A DNA stretch of 64,000 nt from Raphanus sativus (lineage: Eukaryota > Streptophyta > Magnoliopsida > Brassicales > Brassicaceae), in assembly GCF_000801105.2 (NCBI RefSeq), contig NC_079511.1, forward strand, positions 10,842,784 to 10,906,783, read 5' to 3'. The translations under genes and the position numbers were made by a program. Within the stretch, counting starts at the first letter, position 1. Every line of letters begins with the position of its first letter. The notes under the pieces are model-generated. The model ran no database searches. It was not told the origin of the DNA and saw only the letters and a list, made by a program, of their open reading frames with translations. Below, piece after piece: positions 49,575 to 60,659 of the stretch.

Positions 49575-51055
49575 CAGATTCACGATCATATCATAATAGA
49601 GAAAACCAGCTCTGGCAGCTCTTTCCGGTTGCTCTGCAACTTCAGAAAGGATCATCTTGATCCCTGTAAAATGTTGGCGAGATAAAGATTCAACTGCACT
49701 GTCCTCCTCTACAACAATACGATGAGCATAACGAAGTGACACAGCAATTCATTACCTTTTTGAAGCTGACTGGGCCGAGCTAGATCAACCACACATGACA
49801 TCGATTTTGATACTTTTTCATTGATAATGTCACTGGGGTAGTAACAAAAAATGCAACAAGAACAAAAAAGGAATACAAAAGCACCTACAATATTCCATCC
49901 ATATAACAAGAAAAGAAGAAACTAATCAACATTTGTATTGGGCCAAGTAACAGAGACCTACCTATTCATGAACTGTATGAATCCACAACGCAGTAAAAAC
50001 ATACGTTGCCTGGGCTAGGCTGAAGTTGTGTATTTTACCTGAGAGCAAATTGGATGTCGCGTGCGAAACAAAACCTTAGGCTTTCTATTATTTTAGACCA
50101 GGATGTGAATATCTGCAAGAAATAAAAGGAGCCAAAATTCAATACTATATATATAACAATAAAAGAACAAAAAGCAATGTCCTGAGTGTGAAAATGCAAG
50201 AGGGAAAACCTGCTCAACAGTCTCTGCATTTTCCAGACCACCATTATTCAAGAGAATTAATAATGTGTAGACAACCTGTGGAAGGAAGCTAGACAAGAGA
50301 AGAAAAAAAAAACATACAAAGGGAAAAACGGTTGGAAACATAGATTAAGGACTGGTCAAAAGACTATATAATTACTCACGGAACAAATTTCTCCTTGAGA
50401 TCTTCTGATAAAGCAGCAATCAAACTGTTGGAAAGAGAAAGATAGGATAAGAAAAAAAAAAGAAAAATGATTAGAATGTGATTCCAAAGTTGTGTGGTGG
50501 TTGGATTGAACCAAACAAAGGATCCAGATGCAGATAGTGGTCCCATGACCAAAGAATGAGCTAGAAAATAGAAAACCTGAGGACGTAATCAAGAGAGAAT
50601 CTTGCTTCCCTTTGTTGCAATTCAGAGACAAGTGTTGAGAAGATGAATTCTGAATCCAGCTTAATTGACTGCAGAGTTTGAAAGCACGGCAGCAGTCGAT
50701 CAAAAAACACGATAAAACCTATTGATGCGTTCTGGTCCTGCATTTAACACCAAACCAAAACTCAGCAAACTTAAATTTGCAGATAAAAACTTGATGATTA
50801 CAAACTAAAGTAGCCAAATCTTAATAAAAGTCACAACTTTGAAACTTCCAGGTTCACAAAAATCATTAAAATTCTCCTATGGTACTAGTAAAGACAGAGA
50901 GAAACAAGAAGAAGAAAGATTAAAACTTTTTGATCAAAACACATACCCTCAATTCTACGATGCAATCCTTGAAAAACGTGGATCCCTTTGAAGGCTTGTG
51001 CATGTGCTTCTCCAACAAATGGGCACACAATTCGTCCACAGTCGGACCGGGTATC
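49565..51055 (-). pseudogene. Truncated duplicate of the UTP20 5' exons
   Basis: Seven or eight exons parallel the first exons of the UTP20 gene in order and phase: LLEKHMHKPSKGSTFFKDC (50946-51055; compare EPSEGSTFLKDRLVELR), FIFSTLVSELQQREARFSLD (about 50743-50577; compare IIFSTLVSELHMKARFSLD), LSEDLKEKFVP, FLPQVVYTLLILLNNGG, FTSWSKIIESLRF, INEKVSKSMSCVVDLARPSQ and GIKMILSEVAEQPERAARAG. The last exon reaches a stop where repeat A' begins. About 250 codons remain of about 2,500. Divergence from the complete gene is considerable (roughly half the residues differ), so the duplication is old. The reading frame is largely open, so a short expressed protein cannot be excluded. The first exon is uncertain; about 51150-51215 is possible. 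Confidence 0.75.
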
Positions 51056-51230
51056 TAATAAAAAAGACATAACGACCATAGTAGATAGTTATAGAGAGAG
51101 AGCAAACAGCAGTCCAGTGAATGAAAATTTAGTTACAAGAAAGAACATCGAGAAGACGCACTCTTAATCTTCTCCTTAGCATATCAGGATTCCGACAATC
51201 TCCACGGCCGAGACTACAAGGATTCCGACA

Positions 51231-52240
51231 ACTACGAGACAGAGAGACAGAGAGACAGAGAGAAAGAGAGGCTGCCGCCTGATTATATTTACGAAAGAAG
51301 TGATCCTGAGGGTAAAAGGAACTATAAAGTTCTTGTTTGACCTACCGATCCCGCGGTTAATAATCTTTTTTTACAATGTTACTTAGTAAAAAAAACAAGA
51401 ATTAAAATTTTTTGGTCAAATATAATTCTTTTTTTAATTTCTTTTTATCCCTATTTTCCTTTTATCAAAGAGTGCTTTACTCATTTAGACACATTCTCTA
51501 CTTTCTTTACAAAAAAAAACACAATCCACTTGAGAGGCACATTGTGTAGGAGAGAGAAGAAAATTTTGACGTTAAAGCCCTTTCTTCTATAGAGAAAGAG
51601 AATAACGAAATTGTAAGGACAAGAGATTGAGGAGGTCTCGTTAGGATCCAGCTGGCATTTGTAAATCCTCTTACTTTAGCTTCATATTTTGAATAAATAA
51701 AAATTTACCAATATATATGCATAAAATAAAATATTTTTTTCTTTTTATTTTGATATCCATATATCTACATGTAACTTTTAATTAAATTTTATTAATTTAG
51801 TGGACACCTTTTCTGTGGATGTGGATGCATGTTTTGGTAGACAAAAGTAATATAGATGTGTTCGTGGTGGACAATGGGGTTGTGGTCAAGATGAGAGTTT
51901 AGTTGTGGATGTGGACACGGCGACATGAGGTTGTAGTTATCATGATATTTAGCTTCTTAATGACCATTTCTGTCAAGCTTAGTTTGGTATGAACAAGCAC
52001 GATGATAGGAGGTCGATGGATGGCACAAAGAACTTAACAATAATTAAGAAAACTTTACTAATAAATTTTATAAAGCTAGGAAAATATATTACAAAAAGGT
52101 TTATAAAGCCAATTTAAGACGAGCTAACAAGTGCGAGTAAGATGATACAAGGAACCAAAACTCCATTTCCGACGAACACAGTGTATAACAAATCCTGATG
52201 TCCCCGCAGCTTCACGCCGACCGGCATGTTCGAAACCGGC
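51231..52240. other. Intergenic, AT-rich
   Basis: GA-rich leader-like sequence near 51240, then AT-rich sequence with scattered GTGGATGTGGA motifs near 51820-51915. No gene is supported. Confidence 0.45.
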
Positions 52241-52430
52241 CACAAATCCACCAACATTTAATCTTCAAAGCCAGAGCCAACTCTCAAATCCTCCTCCGCC
52301 AAGCTCTGCTGCTGCCTCACCGCCATACTCGCAGCCACAAATCCACCAATATTTAATCTTCAAAGCCAGAGCTAACTCTTAAATCCTCCTCCGCTAAGCT
52401 CTGCTGCTGCCTCACCGCCATACTCGCCTT
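52241..52430. repeat. 95-bp tandem duplication
   Basis: A 95-bp unit beginning CACAAATCCACCAA is repeated with few differences at 52241-52335 and 52336-52430. On the minus strand each copy can encode MAVRQQQSLAEEDLRV with an identical stop context, so it duplicates the end of some former coding region. I do not recognise the parent gene. Confidence 0.8.
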
Positions 52431-54316
52431 TGAGTACCGCACACACAGCATTATATATTACAAAGAACATAGAAGATGCCGGAGGAATCTTCACTATTAT
52501 CCATATCTCATCTGATCGCCTCTTATCTGACCACTTCACACTTGCCACAACTCTCATGTCCACACCGACCACATCCACACAACCGCTTTCCACACCGACC
52601 ACATCCACACAACAGCTGTCCACATCTTTGTCTCAAGCTCTGCAACTAGAGATCCACTCAATTTCCAAGAAATACAGAGATCTTTGTTGCAGAAAGCTTG
52701 TCATTTGTTATGTTTCTTCCTCTTGGTAGTTGATGTTATAGCAACTTCTTCGTTATCTTTCTTGCTCTTGGAAATTTTTTTTCTTCCAGTTGTCTAACAA
52801 AAGAAACACGATATGTTAACTTTTTTCCTCATAAACACAAAACAATAGCATTGCCGTGTACATATTTAAATCCAAATAAGAAATACCATTGAGAATTGAA
52901 AGTGACGTACAAAAGAAGGTAACTTTGAGTAGGTAAAAGGAAAAAAAATCAACAGAAACTAATTATGAATCTCAAAATAAATCGAATTTCACAATAAAAA
53001 CTCAGAGAAAAGAGAGATGTTACTGTCAGCTGCATAGTTCTTGAGTTTCAAGAACAGAGATGCTTGCAGAATCAGATGGCGAAAGCTCACAACATCATCT
53101 CTGCATGAGACTATGCTTGACTGTGTTGTTCCCCGCAAGAGAACGAACACCGGCGGCCATCCACGAAGATCTTAAACACGAAATACATGGTGTGGACCAC
53201 TGGCAGTCGAGGAAGAGGAGGTGGAGCACGGCTACGCGAGTGGACAGCTTGGAGAGGCTAACTCCGCGAAGCAGTCTCAGATCGAGCAAAAATTTAGAGG
53301 TCGACACAGAGAGCTTTAACGAAGTGACGACTCCGGCGCTTCGCCATAGACACCACGACAGAGATCGTTTTACAGAGGATAGGACGCGGGCGAGAGGAAT
53401 TCGTGTAGTGGTGGAATGACACATCGTGAACGGTGATGAAGGCATCGAAGGGCTGAAATCATGCGCTGTTACTCTCATCCGCTAATACCCAAGAAGGAAA
53501 TCGCAGTTGACGAACACAGCCCAGCCTTGGTAATCAGACATTAATTAGGGTTCTATACCTTCATCGCGGAGAAGAAGGAGAACGAAAGAGAATTATGATT
53601 AGGGATTATTGACAAGAACTGGGAAAGTGATTTTTATTTTTATGATTAGGGATTATCCAGTTGACGAACACAATTGGATTGTGTTTTTTTTTTTTTTCGT
53701 TTTTAAAATTTAAACAGTTAATCAATAAACAACGATCGTTTTAGTTGAGAAAGGAGTGAGAGTAAGGAAGAGTAAATGTCGCGCAAAAAAAAAAAAGTAA
53801 GGAAGAGTAAATAGTGTTCGAGGGCATATATGACAATCAATACCAATAAAGTGTGTGGCAAGTCGATTGTGTTCTTTCATGTAATTAGAAACACGAAAAG
53901 TGTCTGAGGGAGTAAATATTTCTTTATCAAAACCTTTATTTACAGAAGTATTCTTTTAGAATAATGGTGTGTAAATTTAAAAATATGGTATGTTTATCTT
54001 ATTTGACTCAATATATTTTCCATTATACTTTTATGTGGAGATTCATAATTCTTTCTCTATATATGTTGCTTGTCCAAGATAAATTATCCATTTTGCTTTC
54101 TCTAGATCATAGTTGTTACTTATTCCAAAAGAAAAGGATGAAGGCTAGAATCAAAAATACTAGACAGAGGGGCCAAAGACCCATGTCATAGAAACATCTT
54201 AAAGTATTGCTGTATATTATAATTTACACTACGCAAACGTCCTGCGTAACAGAATTTTCCCATGCATCAATGAAATTAAAGATGAGCAACATTAACACAA
54301 ATTAGACTTTAAAAAC
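52431..54316. other. Unrecognised GC-richer block, possible gene relic
   Basis: Includes two copies of TCCACACCGACCACATCC about 30 bp apart (52559 and 52588), and at 53060-53478 a GC-rich block open on both strands (119 codons plus, 127 codons minus). Neither translation shows a domain I recognise. A promoter-proximal coding relic is possible. The rest is AT-rich. Confidence 0.35.
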
Positions 54317-54910
54317 TATTGGGATTCGAGACTACTTCAGAGACTACCTCAGGAATTACGTCAGCGAATCCATCAGGGACTTCGTCATGATTTGGTGACG
54401 TCATATTAGGGAAAGAAAATATCACTTTTATGAGGGTGATAGGTTCCTGAAAATATTACTTTCATGGAATTATAGAAGTTACAAGTATTTTGGAATATTT
54501 CTTAATAGGTTTATGGAAAGGGGCGAATGCCCTAATCCAACTAGATTGATGTAATTAACTCCTACTATATAAGAGGAGCTCGTGTGCATTCTTCTCTCTA
54601 AGAACTTGGCAAGCCGAAATAAGGTGACAAGAAAGACCTAGCTTGGTTGTAAGCTTTGGTTGAGAGATAGAGAGAGAGAAAGGTACTATATCTTTGTTAT
54701 TGAGATTATAGTGAATTGCCTTATTGCCATGTTCCAGGGACGTAACCACGTTTAGGTGAACCCTGGGATATCAATTTATTATGTCTATCTTCTATAATTC
54801 CGTGTTCTTCTTCTGATCTCCATAGATCTACAAACTCATACTTTCTAACGTAGTACGACAAGTGTGTCAGAGAGTGGTTCAGCGAGTTTGTGTGGTGAGT
54901 TTTTCCAACA
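54317..54910 (+). mobile_element. Solo LTR, probably Copia-type
   Basis: A 594-bp block starts TATTGGG (degenerate TG) and ends TTTTCCAACA, with a 5-bp target duplication AAAAC on each side (54312-54316 and 54911-54915). Inside are a TATA box (CTATATAAGAGG, about 54565) and a polyadenylation-like region. No primer-binding site or gag-pol follows, so this is a recombined solo LTR. Confidence 0.65.
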
Positions 54911-55121
54911 AAAACAATGCAATCCTAGTACCATTTATCCTCAGAGCAACTTATCGGATAAAATCCTTACCACAGTTTCTTACCATTTTATATTATTATT
55001 TGTAGTTTAATTAATTATGCAATTGTTTTTTTCTCTTTTTTAAAAAAAAGTATAGCTATTAAAAACATGAAACTTGTAAAGTTAGCATCTCCAGAGGTTC
55101 TATAAACCTATCAATGAGAAC

Positions 55122-55330
55122 TAGGGATGGCAATCAAAGACCTGGACCGCGCCCGTAAAGGCTTGCTGGGGGACGGGATTGGGCCTCTATTTGAAAAGCC
55201 CGCAAATTGCGGGCCTCGCGGAACGGACTCAAAGCGGGACAGGTTCAAAACGGGACGGGCCTAAAGCGGGATGGGTTAAACCGCGGGATTTTGAAGACCC
55301 GCAATCCTAAGTCAACATTTCTGCTTTCAT

Positions 55331-55423
<93 letters not shown>

Positions 55424-55836
55424 GGATTAGACATTGTGGAGCTCCGTTGATGGTGGTTTCAGGGTCGATGATGCTTCCGGTCTCCCAAGCGCCTCTGATC
55501 TGCACTGGTAGAGCTTCTTCAAGCCATCATAAATGATAATAAAAACATTTTTTGTATAAGCTTAATGTATTGATCTTTTAGGAGTATGCTCGATCATGTG
55601 CAAGATGAAACTCAATTCTTGTCTATGTTTGTTTGTGCATGTAGAAACAAGCAATGTAATATTCGATGTCCTGCGGGACGGCCGCAAAAACCTACATATT
55701 TTGCGGTACGGGATTGGGCAGCTAGTTTGAGGACCGCATCCCGCGCGGGACAGTTCCGTCGTGTACCGCCAGAAGCCAAACCCGCAGCGGTTCGGGACGG
55801 GACGGGACGGGACGGGAGAGCCCAATTACCATCCAC
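55122..55836. mobile_element. Possible hAT-like non-autonomous element with GGGAC repeats
   Basis: Starts TAGGGATGGCAAT and ends ATTACCATCCAC, which are imperfect inverted ends of the hAT style. The interior is rich in CGGGAC and CCGCGGGA words, including four consecutive GGGAC units near 55797-55815. No 8-bp target duplication is evident. Confidence 0.4.
55333..55420. repeat. (GA)n microsatellite
   Basis: About 88 bp of GA dinucleotides with one interruption near 55385. It makes spurious Glu-Arg or Ser-Leu ORFs on the two strands. Confidence 0.95.
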
Positions 55837-56699
55837 TTGGCCCCAGTAGCAGAAACAATCTGTTTATCCAAAAAAAAATCCATAAACGCCAAAATAGGCA
55901 GTAGAAATCAACTTACAGCAGCGAGAGTTTTTTCCTTGGAACGTTTCTCCTTCACGTAAGGCTCCATGAAATGCTCCCTGTAGATGAATAATAAGAGATT
56001 ATAGATAGTCTACCGGAAAACAGCAAATGTTAGAAATTAAAAGGATTACATGAACACTAGAAAGGAGCTGGCAGTAATGAACTATTCTTCAAGAAGATTT
56101 GATTTGCATTGCCTTCAAATGTAAAAGACTGGCTGAAATAGATGATGCCCATAAAAGTTGTCTATATTAGAAGACATTAAAGTAATTCTCTTACTTAAAT
56201 GTTGTCTATATTAGAAGACAAAAAGTTCAGGTTTTGTACAATAATCCGGTTTGATCTAACTATCCCAAATTTGCTATCTTCAAATGTTTTCCTTACTCAT
56301 GATTTATATCCTCACGTGGAGCCCACGCTACAGTGATGAACCTCAGGAGAGAGGGGTTCACCGGGAAGAACTTTGCAACAAAGAGGTTCACAAGATTTGC
56401 TTATTTTAATATATTTTTTTTTGGAAAATGTGTGAACCCTCCTTAAGAGTTCTCAATGGAGATGCTCTAAGTCTTGAGACTTAGTCTTCTCTTTTTTTAT
56501 TTTTGTTTTATGCAAATAATTAGATCACTACTTCACTTCCTATTTGATAGGAACAAAGTAACGTGAATCACTTTCCCATTATCTTTTCCATTATGCATTT
56601 GCTTCCAAGTTTGTAGGAATGTGTAGTTCCAATTTGTTTTCTATATAAATCAAAAAGCCAAAAAGAAAAGGCAGAGAAATTTGCCTGAAAGTTACCTGT
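55837..56699. other. Intergenic, nothing recognised
   Basis: AT-rich sequence with the short direct repeat GTTGTCTATATTAGAAGACA at about 56157 and 56203. No gene. Confidence 0.45.
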
Positions 56700-57010
56700 G
56701 TCTTAAGTTCTATTTTGCAAGTGTTTGTGATCAACAATTATATCCTGTGGCAAAGGTTTATCATTAAGGCAAACAGACAGACCATGTTTTGCCAAACCAT
56801 CTGCGACTATGTTTCTCTCTCGTAAGATCGAAGAGAAAGAGATGGTTTCAAAAAAAGATGCAGTGGAGATAATATCAGCAACAGTTTCATAAAGTATAAC
56901 AAAAGAAGATTCAGAGTGTAAAGCCTTGATGAGTTGGGCACAATCAGATTCAAAACGGATATGAGGCAGTCCAAGATTACTGCATTTCATCACAGCTTCA
57001 CTAAAAGTGA
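56700..57010 (-). mobile_element. RNase H-like (RVT_3) retroelement fragment
   Basis: The minus-strand translation reads SEAVMKCSNLGLPHIRFESD, CAQLIKAL and ISFSSILRERNIVADGLAKH. This is the C-terminal half of the RNase H-like domain found in plant non-LTR retroelement ORFs, with the Asp of FESD and the Asp of the VADGLAKH motif retained. The N-terminal catalytic part is missing, so it is a fragment. Confidence 0.65.
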
Positions 57011-57029
57011 GTCCTCAGGCGCAGCGTGC

Positions 57030-57713
57030 AGTTCAATACGTGAGCCTCGATTACATCAAGTTAAAGCTATGGTTAGTATCTGGAGACCACTTAATCTTTC
57101 AATGCAACTACAGCTGGGAAGTTTGGTCTCAGACTGCAGCGAGATGCCAGATCACTTCTCCACGGGATTGGCCCTTACTGATCGCCTATCTGAATGGCTT
57201 AGCTGTACCGAAAAAATCACAAGACACTCATCCTCCTAGCTTGGCAGTGCGCCAATCTTCCTTATCTGGTCTGAACGGAATGCGCGCCTGCATCGAGGTT
57301 GTTTCAGAACGGCACAATCTATTCTAGGCTCCCTCGCTCGATCTTACTGTCCGGAACCGATGCTTCAGCTTTAGAGACACGAACCATTCCTCCTCCTCCG
57401 CCATGCTTCAACTCTGGCTGTAGTATCGTCACAAATCTCCACTAATCACTCTCTTCTCCATCTCTTCTTTTTCACCTTCTTCTCCGATCGTTATTGTGGA
57501 GAGGCGTTTCTGATTGCATGTATCCTCCTCATTGGTGCAAGCTATTATGGGCTTTTGTTTGGACTACCTTCACTTCTTTTGGGCTATTAAGTTACTCCTA
57601 ATTTTTTGGGTTCTAATTATGTTTATCTTTAACTAGAAAAACACTAAGGCCTAGAAGCCTGTATTTGTTTTCTTTCATGCAATTTTAATAGAAAATATCA
57701 GTTCAAAAAAAAA
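57030..57713 (+). mobile_element. LINE ORF2 3' fragment with poly-A tail
   Basis: The plus strand encodes the zinc-binding RT C-terminus (DHLIFQCNYSWEVWSQTAAR), shifts frame near 57225, and continues as LAWQCANLPYLVWTERNARL and GCFRTAQSILGSLARSI. A 3' UTR follows, ending in an A run at 57705-57713. It is a 5'-truncated, frameshifted LINE copy head to head with the RNase H fragment. Confidence 0.7.
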
Positions 57714-57740
57714 CATGAGTTTTTCTCTATAGTAGGTAAA

Positions 57741-58702
57741 CTAGATCATGACCCGCGCGGACGCGCGGGTTTATTTGATTCACATATTTTATATACACGT
57801 TGTATATTATTTAAGATTATAATATAAAAAATTAAAATAATCCGGATCCAAAAAAATCAACCCGGACCAAAAAATTTTAAATACCTATTTAGATCCAAAT
57901 GTTGTGGACTCGAAGAACTCATACCTAAAATGAACAGATTTATATCCGATCCAATAAGCTAAATTCCAAACATAATATATTTTATTATATTTTTAATTCA
58001 TTTTGTTGGGTTGGTGAGATATACTATTTATTCGGAAGATTTTTGGCTAACTTAATGGTATACATTTGTAGGTTTCTTTTTTTCTGAACAGGAAAAAATT
58101 GGTTTTTGATTAAATTTATCTTATATAACAAATTGTTGCTATAAATAATTTTTATAAAAACTAATTTGTAACAGTAATATCATTTTTGTTATAAATTAGA
58201 ATATTATGGTTTATAGATTCAAAGTATAATGTTAGTCGTCTTCATAGTATTTTTAATATTGATAGATGTAAGTTAATGAATACAGACAATATATGTGTTA
58301 TTAGTAATTTGTCGTATAGTATTATATGTTAGTAGATGTATTATTAATAATTTATCTTATAGTATAATATGTTAGTGGATGTATCTAGCTTATAGTAAAA
58401 TGTATGCAATATAATGAAACATGCATAGTGGATATAATAATAAGGTAAGAAGTGAAAAATCATAGTAATTGTTGATATTAGTTATTTATAAAAAGGAATG
58501 TCTAATGTATGCAATATAAGGAAACATGCGCAGGAGATATAACAATAAGATAAGAAGTAAAAAACTATGGTAATAATTGATATTAATTATTTATAAAAAA
58601 CATGTCTAATAATAAGTAGATTAATATAACATTAATTACATAAGGTTCAATTTTAAAATCCACATACGATAAGTTGTAATGTTTCTGTTTTAATAAGATA
58701 GA
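57741..58702 (-). mobile_element. Non-autonomous Helitron
   Basis: Read on the minus strand, it begins TCTATCTTATTAAAACAG after an A at 58703. It ends with a strong hairpin (CCCGCGCGTCCGCGCGGG) about 7 bp before the terminal CTAG at 57741, followed by T. These are the Helitron hallmarks: 5' TC, 3' hairpin plus CTRR, A/T insertion site and no target duplication. The 962-bp interior is AT-rich without Rep/helicase coding. Confidence 0.75.
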
Positions 58703-58962
58703 TAAATTAGTTGCTCAAAAAAAATATATAAATAAACTTTGGCGTTGTTCCAAAAAGAACAAGAATGGTAAATAGACTTTCGGGAAAACAAGAGCTCCAT
58801 CACTACAGATCGCGTTTCACAAAAGCCATTTATATGAGAGGATGGTTTTATTTTCTCTCGGATCCAGTTATGAACCTTTGTTTTATAGGCCCAACTACAA
58901 TATACTATTTATTTTTGGTACAATACAGTATACTATTTTTACAGTGAAAATAGTGTTGAGAG
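58703..58962. other. Short spacer between Helitron and LINE-like insertion
   Basis: No feature seen. Confidence 0.4.
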
Positions 58963-58976
58963 AAATAAAACATGTT

Positions 58977-59790
58977 TTTTTTTCTCCCAACTGAAACTAT
59001 ATTAATAAAGGGCAAAGCCCACCGAAAGAACAACATAACAACAGATGGCCCAAACAGACAGCACAAATAGAAAACAAAACAAACAAACTGGGCCTAAGTT
59101 TCAAAGCCCAAAAAACGAAAACTCTAGCCTCCATTATCACACCGACGCCCCATACCGACGCGGCACCAAACTTTCACCAGACAACGCGACCTTCACCGCC
59201 TGAGAAACTTCCAACGGAGAGCATCCATCAAACACATCGAGATCTCCTCCGATTCTCAAGCCAGCAGATCCACCACAAACCACCACAGATCTACGAGAAC
59301 ACCCGAACAATTAAACGCCTACAATCGATCCTTCATCTTCGACATACATGAAACGGTTTCAGATGATAGATCGAGAGGCAGAAAAGCTTTTGAAGCGCAG
59401 ACTCATAGATCGAGAAGAACAAGAAGAACAGAAACCCAAAGAACCAAAACCGAAAATAGTGGTACTAAAAGAGCTACCACCTCCCAAGAACAAGAGCCGA
59501 CGATAGCAGTGCTGAATAAGCCACCGCTTCTCGGAAACAAGAACCGACGATGGCAGAACTGTAGAAACTTCCATCTCCCGGAGTCAAAGCCGGCGGCGAC
59601 GGAGCTGTGGAAGCCTCCACCTCCCAGAATCGAAGAAACGAAAGAGAGAACATGCAAACTTAAGAAGAGAAAAGCTAAACGGAAAAAAAAACGGACTGAC
59701 GGTGGCTGTGGAAGCCTACTCCATCGGCCGGCGACTCTTTTCACGGTGGAGATCTAGTGAGAAGACAGAGCTTTCTCTCTCTTCCTCTTT
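58977..59790 (-). mobile_element. LINE-like retroposon with perfect 14-bp TSD
   Basis: The 14 bases AAATAAAACATGTT flank the insert exactly (58963-58976 and 59791-59804). On the minus strand it ends TATAGTTTCAGTTGGGAG plus poly-A (seen as T at 58977). The 814-bp GC-rich body has no RT domain, so it is a non-autonomous or truncated copy. Its preserved target duplication indicates recent insertion. ORFs on both strands in it are chance products. Confidence 0.75.
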
Positions 59791-59929
59791 AAATAAAACA
59801 TGTTAAAAACAAGTATTTATTCAGTCAACAAAAAAAAACTAGCAATTTGATGACATGGAGAAACTGAGGCAATAATTTGAATCCATTGTGAGGCCAACTT
59901 TAGAGATAAAGACTCCATCTCCTTAAAGC

Positions 59930-60200
59930 AGTGCTTCATCATCCAATACCCCTAAGCCAGAAGTAGTAGCATGGGTGCTCCAATCGAATCTAGTACTACT
60001 GTGACCCAAAAGCCAGAGGTGAGCGAGAGACAGCACCGACTACTACTACTGCTGATTCCACTCAAGATCGAGTTTAACCATGAAGCAAAGCTAGCGAAGC
60101 TTTAATCTGAATTTGATAGGGTCGCTCGTGATTAAACTGCAGATGAGGTTGATGGATGGGAATTCGATGAACTAGAGAAAGAACTGCAGTAGTAGTAGAA
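59930..60200 (+). pseudogene. Degenerate coding relic, parent unknown
   Basis: One frame reads GAPIESSTTVTQKPEVSE, IEFNHEAKLAKL, SEFDRVARD, ADEVDGWEFDELEKELQ, with stops at several places where Lys or Glu codons would fit. The acidic, helical pattern looks like an old protein-coding exon. I do not recognise the family. Confidence 0.35.
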
Positions 60201-60659
60201 GCTCAGCAACTCAGAATAATAATATGATCATCACATGCATACTCACATACTACATTGATATCTCTTTACCTTCTTCTTTGGACATAACTCCCAATTAAGT
60301 TCCTTTGCCTATCTGTACGGTAATTTATGGAAACTGCGTGTTGTATGTCTACTTGGAACAAATGAAAAAGCACTTCGTGAAAAAAAAACAAGTATTTCTT
60401 TAGCTCACAAATTATGTTCATGATAGTTTATAATAGATCGACAGCTGAAGCTAAGGTATCAAGTTTGAGAAGAGATTGCCAAGATAACTCTTGAGGAGCT
60501 GGAGAACTCTCGGCAGTTTCAATATTTGGTTTAGCCCCTTGGAATACGAATAGGCATTGAAGAGTACACTTAAGTCATTTGCAAACAAAAAACCTTAAAA
60601 TATATAAAGTTTTCTATTTGAGATTTAGTGATCTTGAATAGCAAGAATAAAATACAGAA

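Noticed and set aside
53060..53478. Overlapping 119- and 127-codon ORFs on opposite strands
   Set aside because: GC-rich, no recognisable domain on either strand; not called as genes.
55207..55536. Arg/Glu and Ser/Leu repeat ORFs
   Set aside because: Created by the GA microsatellite.
59403..59757. Basic and hydrophobic ORFs
   Set aside because: They lie wholly inside the LINE-like insertion and show no domain.
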